Below, piece after piece: positions 14,381-23,469 of a stretch of DNA of 34,525 nt. Origin of the DNA: Helicobacter sp. Its GTDB lineage: Bacteria; Campylobacterota; Campylobacteria; Campylobacterales; Helicobacteraceae. The notes beneath the pieces are model-generated. The model was not told where the DNA came from. It searched no databases and worked only from the letters and a program-made list of their open reading frames with translations. Positions within the stretch are counted from its first letter, which is position 1, and each line of letters starts with the position of its first letter. The stretch spans positions 1 through 34,525 of the forward strand of contig NZ_JAAVGY010000017.1 of assembly GCF_014799995.1 (NCBI RefSeq), read 5' to 3'. Position numbers and translations under genes: made by a program.

Positions 14381-15559
14381 TCAATAAGCATAAAAAGTCA
14401 TAATGTGTTGATTATAATAAATAATTGGAATCTTTAAAGCATTTGGTTTGGGTTTGTTTGAAAGCCTCAAACCGCCTTCAGAGATTCCATAGAATCTTAA
14501 ACGTTCCTGCATTTTTGCCTCTGTTTTAACACTATGGATTCCTTTGGCTTGAAGCGATTGTGCGATTTCTTTCGCAATAAAATGCCGAAAGGCAAAATGT
14601 TCATTAGCATTAGGAAAAAGCACAAAGAGCGGTTTAGACAAGAATAACATTCCACTTAACATTATCAAAAAGATAAAAGTCGCCAGAAAGGGAATCGTAT
14701 AACGCGCGCGAAATTGAGGCAAACGCACACGAAGCCCGGAGAAATAAAGCTTTACCATTAGAGGAAGTGCTAGGAGAAGCAGAGGGGCGAAAGATTCTGT
14801 TTGCACGCGTTGGCGCAAGGAGAGCAGCCAAATAAACCCAAGTGCCGTGCTTGCAATATACCAAATTAAAGGCTTTTGGCTTAGATTGAAATAACGATAA
14901 ATAGTATATAAAAAATACAAAAACAAAAGAGGAGAGAAAATCAACAACAAATGCCCATTCACATCTAAAAAATAGCTGCTTGGGTGTCCCCCAATTTCTA
15001 ATCCGAAGTAATACATATTAAGCGCAAAAAATCCCAAAGACAAGAAAATTAAAGGCGTGTTTTTGCGCTCTATTCCATAAAAAATCAATGCGACAAACAG
15101 CAAGGCAAAGCTTTTATCCACAAAAACCATAAGGAGAAGTAACACATAAGGAATCGTACCGTATTTTTGCACCCAAATACACAAGATAAGCGTTAAGGCA
15201 ATCACGATTCCGCTATTAGAAATAAGAATCGCAGCAGCGTTCGCGCCCGGAAGCAGCAAAAACAACATTGCACAAAAGAGCGCATCACTAGGACGTTTCA
15301 AAAATCCTTTAGAGAAATAAAAGATTAAGAACGTATTGCAAAAATGCAAGGATAAAAAAGGCAAACGCAAACCCCAATCATTCTGCCCCAAAAGACGCAC
15401 GCTAAAGTAGCTAGCAAATCCGCCAAAACCGCTTGGATTAAAAAACTCTTGCGCCTCATCATAGCTAATGCTAAGAGTGCTTAACATCCACAAAAGCACG
15501 CTCACGCTCAAACAAAGCAGGACAAAGAACCAAAAATAAATGCGCGCTTGGGATTCCAT
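14381..15559 (-). CDS. Polytopic membrane protein, GT-C glycosyltransferase-like
   Basis: 392 residues with about ten hydrophobic segments. After the first segment comes I-S-Y-D-E-A-Q-E-F (D34-E35), which resembles the acidic first-loop motif of GT-C enzymes (the PMT/ArnT group that use lipid-linked sugars), followed by D-W-G-L-R-L-P-F and further helices; the last ~75 residues are soluble. The family is inferred from topology and this motif only. Enzymes of this kind decorate lipid A, glycans or proteins at the periplasmic face. It is close to ilvA (13-base gap) and to the pseudopilin gene; AAGGAAAC precedes the ATG. Confidence 0.65.
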   Translation of the reverse strand: MESQARIYFWFFVLLCLSVSVLLWMLSTLSISYDEAQEFFNPSGFGGFASYFSVRLLGQNDWGLRLPFLSLHFCNTFLIFYFSKGFLKRPSDALFCAMLFLLLPGANAAAILISNSGIVIALTLILCIWVQKYGTIPYVLLLLMVFVDKSFALLFVALIFYGIERKNTPLIFLSLGFFALNMYYFGLEIGGHPSSYFLDVNGHLLLIFSPLLFLYFLYTIYRYFNLSQKPLIWYIASTALGFIWLLSLRQRVQTESFAPLLLLALPLMVKLYFSGLRVRLPQFRARYTIPFLATFIFLIMLSGMLFLSKPLFVLFPNANEHFAFRHFIAKEIAQSLQAKGIHSVKTEAKMQERLRFYGISEGGLRLSNKPKPNALKIPIIYYNQHIMTFYAY

Positions 15560-15572
15560 TGTGTAAGTTTCC

Positions 15573-16781
15573 TTAAATCTCTACAAAAACATAGCCTTGT
15601 TTTTGTAATTGCAAGCGAATGGCGTTTTGATGCTCTTTCCCTTTGGTTTCAAGCATAATCGTAATATTAGTATCCCCAAAGGCAAGCGAAGTAGAAGTCC
15701 TATCAAAGTCAATTTTGACGATATTTGCACCAAGATTAGACAGCAAGTCGCTTAACTTTTGTAGGCTTCCGGGCTTGTCAATCAAGGTTACACGAATCTG
15801 CATTTTACGATGAGAGCGCACTAAACCTTTTTCAATGATTGTGCCAAGCATTGTTACATCAATATTGCCTCCACTAAGCACTAAGCCTAAAGATTCGTTT
15901 TCTCTAATTTTAAATTTATGGTGCAAAATAGCGGCAACGACACTTGCACCCGCACCTTCTACGACTAATTTTTGATTCTCTAGCAGATATAAAACTGCGT
16001 TTGCAATCTCTTCATCATCTACCATTACGACTTCATCTACGGATTCCAAAATGTATTCAAAATTCTTAGGATTCACATCGCGCACTGCAATGCCATCGGC
16101 GATTGTGCGGACAGATTGTGTGCTTTGAATCTCTTTTTTGTGATAAGAATGATACATTCCGGGAGCACCCTCTGCGACTACCCCGATAATTCGCACACTT
16201 GGGAGCATTTGCTTATAAGCCGCTGCGATTCCAGAAATCAATCCACCCCCACCAATGGGAACAACAATCGTGCTTAAATGGCTTTGGTCTTCAATGATTT
16301 CTAATGCGACCGTGCCTTGTCCAGCAATCACCTCCTCATCTGCAAAGGGGTGAATAAATTGCAAATGGTGTGTTTTGGCGTATTCTAAAGCATAGGAATA
16401 AGCTTCATCATAGTTATTTCCCTTGAGGATTGCTTCTGCTCCAAGTTCTTTTACGCCCATAACTTTTAACAAAGGTGTGGCTTCAGGCATTACAATCACG
16501 CCTTTGATTCCATAGTGTTTTGCGCTATATGCAACCCCTTGTGCGTGATTACCTGCACTTGAAGCAATCACACCACAAGCGCGTTCTTCTTGGCTCAAAG
16601 AGGAGATTTTATTAAAAGCCCCGCGCAATTTAAAAGAACCTGTGTTTTGCAAGTTTTCTTGCTTGACATAGACTTTTGCCCCACAAATTTGGCTAAGCTT
16701 GGGGGCAAATGCTAGTTTTGTATGCTGCACGACACCTTCTAGCCGCGCTTTAGCGTCCATAATCTTAGAGAGTGGAATCAT
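15573..16781 (-). CDS. ilvA: Threonine ammonia-lyase with ACT domain
   Basis: PLP enzyme converting threonine to 2-oxobutanoate and ammonia, first step towards isoleucine. 402 residues. The PLP lysine is Lys51 in N-T-G-S-F-K-L-R-G-A; the phosphate-binding loop is G-G-G-G-L-I-S-G. A C-terminal ACT domain (about 325-402) suggests amino-acid feedback. The size lies between catabolic TdcB (~330) and classical biosynthetic IlvA (~510), the short form with a single ACT domain. The start overlaps the stop of the preceding gene (TAATG). Confidence 0.9.
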   Translation of the reverse strand: MIPLSKIMDAKARLEGVVQHTKLAFAPKLSQICGAKVYVKQENLQNTGSFKLRGAFNKISSLSQEERACGVIASSAGNHAQGVAYSAKHYGIKGVIVMPEATPLLKVMGVKELGAEAILKGNNYDEAYSYALEYAKTHHLQFIHPFADEEVIAGQGTVALEIIEDQSHLSTIVVPIGGGGLISGIAAAYKQMLPSVRIIGVVAEGAPGMYHSYHKKEIQSTQSVRTIADGIAVRDVNPKNFEYILESVDEVVMVDDEEIANAVLYLLENQKLVVEGAGASVVAAILHHKFKIRENESLGLVLSGGNIDVTMLGTIIEKGLVRSHRKMQIRVTLIDKPGSLQKLSDLLSNLGANIVKIDFDRTSTSLAFGDTNITIMLETKGKEHQNAIRLQLQKQGYVFVEI

Positions 16782-17215
16782 TAGAGTAACCTTTCATATT
16801 CAAGTTTGATACATAAATTTTCAACATAGAGGATTTTTACATTATTAAGCATTTCCTTTGCTTGTGCATTTTCTAATCCCAACTGTACCCAAACACATTG
16901 GGGAGGATTTTTTAATTCTAGCACTTCGCGTGCCACTTGGGGTAGAGCCTCACTTTTACGAAAAACATTCAAAATATCTATGGACACCCCCGCTTGCCTC
17001 TGTGCTTCAAAGGCTTCTTGGAGGCTTTGATACGCTTTCTCACCTAGAATCTCGCCCCCTCTAGGATAAATGGGCAAGATTTTATAGCCCTTATCTTGCA
17101 AAAATTGCGCCACTCTATGGCTTGGCTTATTGGCTTCTGGAGAAAGTCCAAGCACCGCAATTACTTTGGATTGCTTCAAAATTGCTTGCAGCTTAGAATC
17201 TTGCAAATCTTGCAT
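16781..17215 (-). CDS. CoA-binding domain protein (YccU-like)
   Basis: 144 residues forming a single Rossmann-type CoA-binding domain: V-I-A-V-L-G-L-S-P-E-A-N-K-P-S-H-R-V at 18-35, then I-L-P-I-Y-P-R-G near 52-59 and a conserved P-P-Q-C-V-W-V-Q-L-G. The family binds CoA but its physiological role is not established. It is the first gene of the minus-strand run and its stop shares a base with the ilvA start. A promoter-like TAAAAT lies at 17243-17248. Confidence 0.85.
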   Translation of the reverse strand: MQDLQDSKLQAILKQSKVIAVLGLSPEANKPSHRVAQFLQDKGYKILPIYPRGGEILGEKAYQSLQEAFEAQRQAGVSIDILNVFRKSEALPQVAREVLELKNPPQCVWVQLGLENAQAKEMLNNVKILYVENLCIKLEYERLL

Positions 17216-17227
17216 TTCGCGCCTTTA

Positions 17228-17258
17228 AAAAGTTTGGTAATAATTTTATCAAACTTTT
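17228..17258. promoter_or_regulatory. Inverted repeat over promoter of the CoA-binding gene
   Basis: Perfect 9-bp arms AAAAGTTTG (17228-17236) and CAAACTTTT (17250-17258) enclose the minus-strand -10-like TAAAAT (17243-17248), 13 to 43 bases before the start. It could be an operator or a 5' mRNA hairpin. Confidence 0.45.
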
Positions 17259-17330
17259 GGACAATTTTACCCTAAAGCAGTGCAACATACAGAATCTAAG
17301 CGCATTAATAAAAATTAAACATTAAAAAGT

Positions 17331-17336
17331 TACAAT
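17331..17336 (+). promoter_or_regulatory. -10 box for the hisD operon
   Basis: TACAAT in the context AGTTACAATACAC, 19 bases before the hisD ATG, followed by the ribosome-binding site AAAGGAG at 17344-17350. The predicted leader is short. Confidence 0.45.
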
Positions 17337-17355
17337 ACACCTTAAAGGAGCTAGA

Positions 17356-18678
17356 ATGATTGCTGTGCTAAAAAATAGTGATACAGATTTTGAAACAAAC
17401 TTTAAAGCCCTGCTTGCACGTGGTGCTATGGACATAGAAAGCGTGGAAGGACGCGTCAAAGAGTTGTTAGAGGAGATTAAAACGCAAGGACAAAGTGCGA
17501 TTCTAGCACAAGTGGCGCGTTTTGATAATTGGAATCCCGCAAACTTTGCGGAGCTAAAAATCACACAAGAGCAAATGCAAAAGGCTTACGAAACCCTAGA
17601 TAAGCCACTAAAGGATTCTTTACAATTAGCCTATGAGCGCATTTATGCTTTCCACTCCAAACAAAAGCCCAAAACTTGGCTAGACTTTGAAGAAAATGGA
17701 AACATTCTAGGGCAGAAAGTTACGCCAATGGATAGGGCAGGATTATATATTCCCGGCGGCAAAGCGGCTTATCCTAGCTCACTTCTGATGAATGCAATTC
17801 CGGCAATTGTTGCAGGCGTTCAAGAAATCGTGGTTTGCACGCCAACTCCCCATAACGAGCCCAACGCCCTACTACTCGCCGCAATGTTTCTGTGTGGAAT
17901 CAAAGAAGCCTATAAGATTGGGGGAGCAAGTGCGATTGGTGCGCTCGCTTTTGGTGCGCAAAATTCGCAAGGAGAGGGAATCGCTAAAGTAGATGTTATC
18001 ACGGGACCGGGAAATATCTATGTCGCTACGGCAAAAAAACTTGTCTTTGGCGAAGTCCATATTGATATGATTGCCGGACCTAGTGAAATTGGAATCTTAA
18101 ATGACGGGGAGGCAAAAGCAGATTATCTCGCGTGGGATTTGCTCTCTCAAGCAGAACACGACGAAATGGCAAGCTCTATTTTGATTACCACCAATGAAAG
18201 CCTTGCGCACGAAGTCGCACAAAAGATTGAAGAGCTTTTGCCTACCTTACCGCGTAGAGAAATCACCGCAAAATCCATTAATGAACGCGGGGCAATCATT
18301 GTCGTAAAAGATATTCAAGAGGGCATTGCCTTGATGAATCAAATTGCCCCAGAACACCTAGAATTGCTCGTCAAGAATCCTTTAGAAATCTTACCTTGTA
18401 TCAAACACGCGGGTGCGATTTTCATCGGCGAAAACACCCCTGAACCCATTGGAGATTATATTGCAGGACCAAACCACACCTTGCCAACAGGTGGAAGTGC
18501 GAAGTTTTTTTCACCCCTTTCCACAGAGCATTTTATGAAAAAATCCTCTATCATTGCATTTTCACAAAAGGGAATCAAGCAAATGGGGGCTGAATGTGGA
18601 ATCCTCGCACACACGGAGGGATTAGACGCACACCAAAACGCTGTGCTTGCACGATTAAAATCATATAAGGAATCTTAA
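17356..18678 (+). CDS. hisD: Histidinol dehydrogenase
   Basis: NAD-dependent zinc enzyme oxidising L-histidinol to L-histidine, the last two steps of histidine synthesis. 440 residues, close to the usual ~430. Visible motifs: Y-I-P-G-G-K near 131-136, G-P-G-N-I-Y-V-A near 217-224, the metal-site Q-A-E-H-D-E at 265-270, and the catalytic A-P-E-H-L-E at 331-336. Strong AAAGGAG before the ATG. It heads a plus-strand operon whose other members concern heme, isoprenoids and tRNA; the rest of the his pathway is not in the window. As I remember, H. pylori lacks histidine synthesis, so this insertion marks a non-pylori lineage. Confidence 0.96.
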   Translation: MIAVLKNSDTDFETNFKALLARGAMDIESVEGRVKELLEEIKTQGQSAILAQVARFDNWNPANFAELKITQEQMQKAYETLDKPLKDSLQLAYERIYAFHSKQKPKTWLDFEENGNILGQKVTPMDRAGLYIPGGKAAYPSSLLMNAIPAIVAGVQEIVVCTPTPHNEPNALLLAAMFLCGIKEAYKIGGASAIGALAFGAQNSQGEGIAKVDVITGPGNIYVATAKKLVFGEVHIDMIAGPSEIGILNDGEAKADYLAWDLLSQAEHDEMASSILITTNESLAHEVAQKIEELLPTLPRREITAKSINERGAIIVVKDIQEGIALMNQIAPEHLELLVKNPLEILPCIKHAGAIFIGENTPEPIGDYIAGPNHTLPTGGSAKFFSPLSTEHFMKKSSIIAFSQKGIKQMGAECGILAHTEGLDAHQNAVLARLKSYKES

Positions 18679-18944
18679 TGGAACACATTTTAGAGGGTTT
18701 GCCTCAAGAAAAATGGATTGAGATTATTTTCAACGCTTCGCAGGGTTTAAGCGCGAAAGAGCTCACCAATATGCTAGAGCGTCAAGCGGCAATGGAAATT
18801 TTGCTAGAAAAACGTTTGGGCGAAATGTGGGAAGAGGAATTGGCTTATTTAATGCGTAGCGAAGAATCTTCAGAGGAAATCCACCGCCGCACACAAAATA
18901 TTGCCATTGAGTCTATGGGCAATATCTTAACACAAAATGAGTAA
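18678..18944 (+). CDS. DUF2018 family protein (HP0242-like)
   Basis: 88 residues, all-helical and acidic, with no signal. The ending I-A-I-E-S-M-G-N-I-L-T-Q-N-E and the start of the core (K-W-I-E-I-I-F-N-A-S) resemble my memory of H. pylori HP0242, whose crystal structure is an intertwined, knot-like helical homodimer. Function is unknown. Its position before the HP0241-like gene, ispB, hemA, proS and hemC repeats the H. pylori order HP0242-HP0237, supporting orthology. Its ATG shares a base with the hisD stop (TAATG). Confidence 0.85.
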   Translation: MEHILEGLPQEKWIEIIFNASQGLSAKELTNMLERQAAMEILLEKRLGEMWEEELAYLMRSEESSEEIHRRTQNIAIESMGNILTQNE

Positions 18945-18971
18945 TGCGGTTTGCGACTTAAGAAAAGCAAA

Positions 18972-18987
18972 AATGACAAAAGTCATT
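18972..18987. other. Small hairpin between DUF2018 and HP0241-like genes
   Basis: AATGAC / GTCATT with a loop of four A lies in the 57-base gap, directly before the AAGGA of the next gene. It may affect mRNA processing or translation; significance is unproven. Confidence 0.3.
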
Positions 18988-19001
18988 AAGGAATCTTGGA
19001 G

Positions 19002-19460
19002 ATGAAAGTATTTTTTGCCTTTGGTTTATCGGCAGTTTTAAGTACGATTCTTGGCATTTCTTCCCTATTTGCTCCGCCTGTATGGAAAACAGAAAGATTC
19101 CTTGAGCTCAACAAAGACGAGTTTTATCTCTTGACTCTGCAAGCAGGAGACGCGGCGAAGACATTGTTTTTTCGTTGGACATTGCTAAAGAATGAGGGCT
19201 TGGTAATGCACTTAAACTACGATTCTTTTCCCCATCAATTCATTCTCTATCAAGACTATCAACGCAGATGTTACAAAGTTCCCTTGCTCAAACCCGAGCA
19301 AAAATATTATAACGAAGAGCCCTTTTTTATGCTATGCTTCAAAGATTATCATCGCACCAAAAAAATCGCCACTTTGAAATATTATCTTTTCCAAGGTGAT
19401 AGAGATTTTAATATTATAGATGAAAGGAAAGTGCCCAATGGAGGCTTTAGCGCGCATTGA
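19002..19460 (+). CDS. Conserved unknown exported or membrane-anchored protein (HP0241-like)
   Basis: 152 residues. Residues 1-24 are a hydrophobic signal or anchor; the rest is a polar domain rich in Tyr, Phe and Lys with two cysteines (R-R-C-Y, M-L-C-F), likely in the periplasm. I recognise it only by position: it occupies the HP0241 place next to ispB. ATG 19002 is preferred over TTG 18996 because AAGGA (18988-18992) is well spaced. Its 3' end overlaps the ispB start by 23 bases, so translation is probably coupled. Confidence 0.75.
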   Translation: MKVFFAFGLSAVLSTILGISSLFAPPVWKTERFLELNKDEFYLLTLQAGDAAKTLFFRWTLLKNEGLVMHLNYDSFPHQFILYQDYQRRCYKVPLLKPEQKYYNEEPFFMLCFKDYHRTKKIATLKYYLFQGDRDFNIIDERKVPNGGFSAH

Positions 19461-20358
19461 AACAAAAATTCAAGAATTTTTAGAGGAGTTAAAATCCCCG
19501 CTTGTGCTGACGCTTAGTCGCAACCTACAACAAGGTAAAATGCTTCGTTCCAAGCTTGCGCTCAATATCGCGGGCGAAAGTGAGGAATGCCTTACGCTTT
19601 GTGCTATTATTGAAATGATTCAAAGTGCTTCACTTCTGCACGATGATGTGATTGATGACGCACTCACGAGACGTTCTAAACCCTCTATTAACGCGCTTTT
19701 TGGAGATAAAAACGCAATTATGCTAGGCGATGTGTTTTACTCCAAAGCCTTTTGCGAGCTTACAAGATTACAAGAAAAGTATCCTATGATTCCACGCATT
19801 ATCGCTAATGCTGTTGCAACGCTCGCCATTGGTGAAATAGAGGATGTAGAACTTGCAAAAGACTTTAACACTGATGAGAGCAAATATCTCCAAATGATAG
19901 AACACAAAACCGCCGCACTCATTGAAGCAACTGCATATGCAGCGGCATTTTTGGCAAACAAAAGCACAGAGGAGGCGCAGGGATTCCGCCTTTATGGGCG
20001 CAATCTAGGAATCGCATTCCAAATCATTGACGATGTGCTAGATATTGTTTCAGATTCTAAAACCCTAGGCAAGCCTGCTTTGAGCGATTTTAAAGAGGGT
20101 AAAACCACCTTGCCTTATATTTATCTCTATCATAAGCTTAACGATTCTGATAAAATGCGTTTGAAAAACGCGTTCAAAAAAGACTTGCAACCCCAAGAAC
20201 AAACTTGGATTCTCAAAGAGTTAAAAGCCAACAATGCCCTTGCTTATAGCATTGCTTTGGCAAAAGATTTGGGCAATCGTGGCATTGAAGCGATTGCTAA
20301 TCAATCTTGTGATAAACTTATAGAAATTATGCGCGAAATGATTGAGCGCGACTTTTAA
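19438..20358 (+). CDS. ispB: Trans-polyprenyl (octaprenyl-type) diphosphate synthase
   Basis: Condenses isopentenyl diphosphate with allylic diphosphates to make long-chain prenyl diphosphate, the side chain of menaquinone. 306 residues from ATG 19438 (AAGGA nine bases before). The two magnesium-binding aspartate motifs are D-D-V-I-D-D at 69-74, followed by R-R, and D-D-V-L-D at 198-202. Chain length cannot be fixed by eye; small residues before the first motif suggest a long product. The ORF extends upstream to ATG 19420, but that start lacks a spaced ribosome-binding site. Confidence 0.9.
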   Translation: MEALARIETKIQEFLEELKSPLVLTLSRNLQQGKMLRSKLALNIAGESEECLTLCAIIEMIQSASLLHDDVIDDALTRRSKPSINALFGDKNAIMLGDVFYSKAFCELTRLQEKYPMIPRIIANAVATLAIGEIEDVELAKDFNTDESKYLQMIEHKTAALIEATAYAAAFLANKSTEEAQGFRLYGRNLGIAFQIIDDVLDIVSDSKTLGKPALSDFKEGKTTLPYIYLYHKLNDSDKMRLKNAFKKDLQPQEQTWILKELKANNALAYSIALAKDLGNRGIEAIANQSCDKLIEIMREMIERDF

Positions 20359-20366
20359 GGAAATCA

Positions 20367-21698
20367 ATGGATTACTATCTTTTAAGCTATTCACATAAAA
20401 ATACTGACATTGCTATGCGTGAAGCCTTAAGCCTAGATACAAAGAATCCCGCGACAAAGGAGTTTTTGCTAGACTTAGTAGAGAACAAATTCATTAGCGA
20501 AGCGGTGATTCTCTCTACCTGTAACCGCATTGAGTTTATCTTAAATGTCCAAAATACCGAAAAAGCGGAAGAATTTTTATTAGACAAGCTAAGCAACTAT
20601 TCCAAGATTCCTTTAGAAAAACTGCAAGAACACGCCGATAGTTACGAAAACTTAAGCGCAATCCACCACCTCTTTAGCGTAGCAAGCTCGCTTGATAGCT
20701 TGGTTATCGGAGAAACACAGATTTCAGGACAACTCAAGAGTGCCTTTAAATTCTCTTACGAATTGGGCTGTTGTGGGCTGTATCTTTCGCGCGCGATTCA
20801 CTTTGCCTTTCGTTGTGCCGCTAGCGTGCGCAATTCTACAAGCATTTCAGAAAACTCCGTTTCTGTCGCAAGCACGGCAGTGGCAAAGGCAAAAGAGATT
20901 CTAGGAGATTTAAAAAACCAATTCGCGCTAGTCGTTGGTGCAGGCGAAATGAGTGCCATTTGTGCAAAACATTTGATTAATGCAAATTGTGAAGTCTTGA
21001 TTGTCAATCGCGAGATTCAAAACGCCCAAAAAATCTGTGATGAGATTTTCACTCTTTATCCAAATGCCAAAATCCGAGCGGAAAGTTTCAAAGACATTGG
21101 CGTTTATATCAATGAGATTCCGCTTATCTTTAGTGCCACAGGCGCGCCGCACACGATTATCACCCACGATATGGTAGAGGCAAAAGATTGGAATCGCTAT
21201 TGGTTTGATTTGGCTGTCCCAAGAGACATTGAGCGCGAGATTATGGACAAATGCGACAAAATCCATATTTATGCGGTAGATGATTTAGAAGATATTGTGC
21301 GCAAGAATTTGGCATTGCGTGAGGAGCAAGCAAAAATCGCCTATGGAATCGTAGGAAAATCTACGCAAGACTTTTTTAGCTGGCAACAAAGTCTCAATGT
21401 AGAACCTTTGATTAAAACCATTCGCACTCTCGCTAAAGACGCTGCGGCGAAAGAATTGCAAAAAGGAATCGCAAAAGGCTATCTCCCAAAAGATTATGAA
21501 AAAAACATTGAAAAAACCTTGCACAATGCGTTTAATGTCTTTTTGCACGACTTAACGATTAATCTCAAAGCTGTCGCCAATACGCCCAAAGGCGATAGCG
21601 TAATTGAAGCCTTGCGATTCCTCTTTGAGCAAGAAACACAAGACAAAATGCTAGAATCCTATAAATGCGAATATGCTCAAGACAAAATGCTACCCTAA
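20367..21698 (+). CDS. hemA: Glutamyl-tRNA reductase
   Basis: NADPH-dependent reduction of glutamyl-tRNA to glutamate-1-semialdehyde, the committed step of C5-pathway heme synthesis. 443 residues. The catalytic cysteine is Cys52 in S-T-C-N-R-I-E. G-E-T-Q-I-S-G-Q follows near 114-121, then an NADPH fold (V-V-G-A-G-E-M) and a C-terminal helical dimerisation domain. It follows ispB by 8 bases and shares the operon with hemC, giving two heme enzymes around proS, as in H. pylori. Confidence 0.96.
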   Translation: MDYYLLSYSHKNTDIAMREALSLDTKNPATKEFLLDLVENKFISEAVILSTCNRIEFILNVQNTEKAEEFLLDKLSNYSKIPLEKLQEHADSYENLSAIHHLFSVASSLDSLVIGETQISGQLKSAFKFSYELGCCGLYLSRAIHFAFRCAASVRNSTSISENSVSVASTAVAKAKEILGDLKNQFALVVGAGEMSAICAKHLINANCEVLIVNREIQNAQKICDEIFTLYPNAKIRAESFKDIGVYINEIPLIFSATGAPHTIITHDMVEAKDWNRYWFDLAVPRDIEREIMDKCDKIHIYAVDDLEDIVRKNLALREEQAKIAYGIVGKSTQDFFSWQQSLNVEPLIKTIRTLAKDAAAKELQKGIAKGYLPKDYEKNIEKTLHNAFNVFLHDLTINLKAVANTPKGDSVIEALRFLFEQETQDKMLESYKCEYAQDKMLP

Positions 21699-21711
21699 AT
21701 AAAGGAATATT

Positions 21712-23469
21712 ATGCGATTTTCAAAACTCTTTATCCCTACTTTCAAAGAATCTCCCAAAGATGTCGTGCTAAAAAGCCACGAATATTTGATTCGCGGCGG
21801 ATTCATTCAGCAAATCGGAAGTGGAATCTATAATTTTTTGCCACTTGGCAAACGCGTCTTGGATAAAGTGCGTCAAATCGTCAAAGAAGAAATGGACAAT
21901 GCTGGCGCAAATGAAGTCGCTTTGGGATTCGTTACTCCCGCGACTCTATGGCAAAAAAGCGGACGATTCGAGAGGTATGGCAAGGAGCTTTTGCGCTTCA
22001 AAGATAGAAAAGACAATGATTTCGTGCTAGGTCCGACACACGAGGAAGTCGTTACAGAATTAGTCAAAGCAAACATTAAAAGCTACAAACAACTGCCCTT
22101 GCATCTTTATCAAATCAATCTCAAGTTTCGCGATGAAATGCGCCCGAGATTCGGGCTTATGCGCGCACGAGAATTTATAATGAAAGATGGTTATAGCTTC
22201 CACGCAAACACGGAAGATTTGAAGCGAGAATTTGACTTAATGGAGGCAACTTATAGTAGAATCTTTACACGTTTGGGGCTTGATTTTCGCGCTGTGCTCG
22301 CGGATAGTGGCGCAATCGGTGGAAGTGGAAGCAAGGAATTTATGGTTTTGGCAAATAGCGGAGAGGATACGATTTGCGTGTGCGATTCTTGTAATTATGG
22401 CGCAAACCTAGAAGCCGCAACGCGTGTTCCAAAGATTCCGCAGACGCAAGCTCCAGAGGCTACATTTGCCAAATTCCACACACCCAATGTCAAAAGCATA
22501 GAGGATTTAAGCGCGTTTTTCAAGATTGAAGCATTTTGGACGCTCAAAGCCATTGTCAAAAAAGCCCTCTTTGATGGCGGAAAAAGCGCGTTGGTATATT
22601 TTTTCTTACGCGGAAGTGATAACCTCAACGAAACTAAAGCACTCAATGCGATTCTTGGCGCAAATGAGCTCTTAGATGCAAGCGAAGAGGAAATCCAAGC
22701 AGCGGGACTTATTCCCGGATTCATTGGACCTTTTGCATTGCGCAATCTCACCTCTAGCCCTTATATTTATTTTGATAAAGAGCTAGAAAACGCTAAGAAT
22801 CTTATTTGCGGCGCAAATGAGTTGGATTATCACTTCGTGGGTGTGGATTTAGGAACTTTTGAGGGCTTGGAGTTTAGAGATTTGGTTGAAGTGCAAGAGG
22901 GGGATTTGTGCCCAATATGTGGGGAGAAAGAAAACTCCAAAGGTGGCAAGCTGTTTTTTACCAAAGGCATTGAGGCGGGGCATATTTTCCAACTTGGCAC
23001 GAAGTATTCTAGCGCAATGGAAGCAACTTTTTTAGATGAGGGGGGCAAAGCGCAACCTTTGATTATGGGTTGCTATGGGATTGGAATCTCTCGCCTCTTA
23101 AGTGCGATTATTGAGCAACACCACGATGAACGCGGAATGATTTGGACACATTCTACCGCGCCTTTTTGTGCGGAAATCATTGTCTCCAATATCAAAGATA
23201 CCGCGCAAATGCAAATGGGAACAAGGCTTTATGAGGCATTCAAAAATGCAGGCATTGAATGCTTGCTAGATGATAGAAGTGAGCGATATGGCGCGAAAAT
23301 TGCAGATTTTGAACTCATTGGGATTCCCTTTGGAATCGTGGTTGGCAAAAGCCTAGAAAAAGGCGAAATAGAACTCATAAGACGCGAAAATTTGGAGAAA
23401 GAACCCTTAAGCATTCAAGATTTTAACGCACTTCTCCACACTCTCCTTGAGGTTTTCAAATGCCATTAA
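21712..23469 (+). CDS. proS: Prolyl-tRNA synthetase (bacterial type)
   Basis: Charges tRNA-Pro. 585 residues. Class II motif 2 is R-D-E-M-R-P-R-F-G-L-M-R-A-R-E-F; motif 3 is G-C-Y-G-I-G-I-S-R-L. Between them lies the ~180-residue insertion that edits misacylated alanine in bacterial-type enzymes. C-terminal anticodon-binding domain. The last 10 bases overlap the start of fxsA. ATG 21712 follows AAAGGAA. Confidence 0.97.
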   Translation: MRFSKLFIPTFKESPKDVVLKSHEYLIRGGFIQQIGSGIYNFLPLGKRVLDKVRQIVKEEMDNAGANEVALGFVTPATLWQKSGRFERYGKELLRFKDRKDNDFVLGPTHEEVVTELVKANIKSYKQLPLHLYQINLKFRDEMRPRFGLMRAREFIMKDGYSFHANTEDLKREFDLMEATYSRIFTRLGLDFRAVLADSGAIGGSGSKEFMVLANSGEDTICVCDSCNYGANLEAATRVPKIPQTQAPEATFAKFHTPNVKSIEDLSAFFKIEAFWTLKAIVKKALFDGGKSALVYFFLRGSDNLNETKALNAILGANELLDASEEEIQAAGLIPGFIGPFALRNLTSSPYIYFDKELENAKNLICGANELDYHFVGVDLGTFEGLEFRDLVEVQEGDLCPICGEKENSKGGKLFFTKGIEAGHIFQLGTKYSSAMEATFLDEGGKAQPLIMGCYGIGISRLLSAIIEQHHDERGMIWTHSTAPFCAEIIVSNIKDTAQMQMGTRLYEAFKNAGIECLLDDRSERYGAKIADFELIGIPFGIVVGKSLEKGEIELIRRENLEKEPLSIQDFNALLHTLLEVFKCH

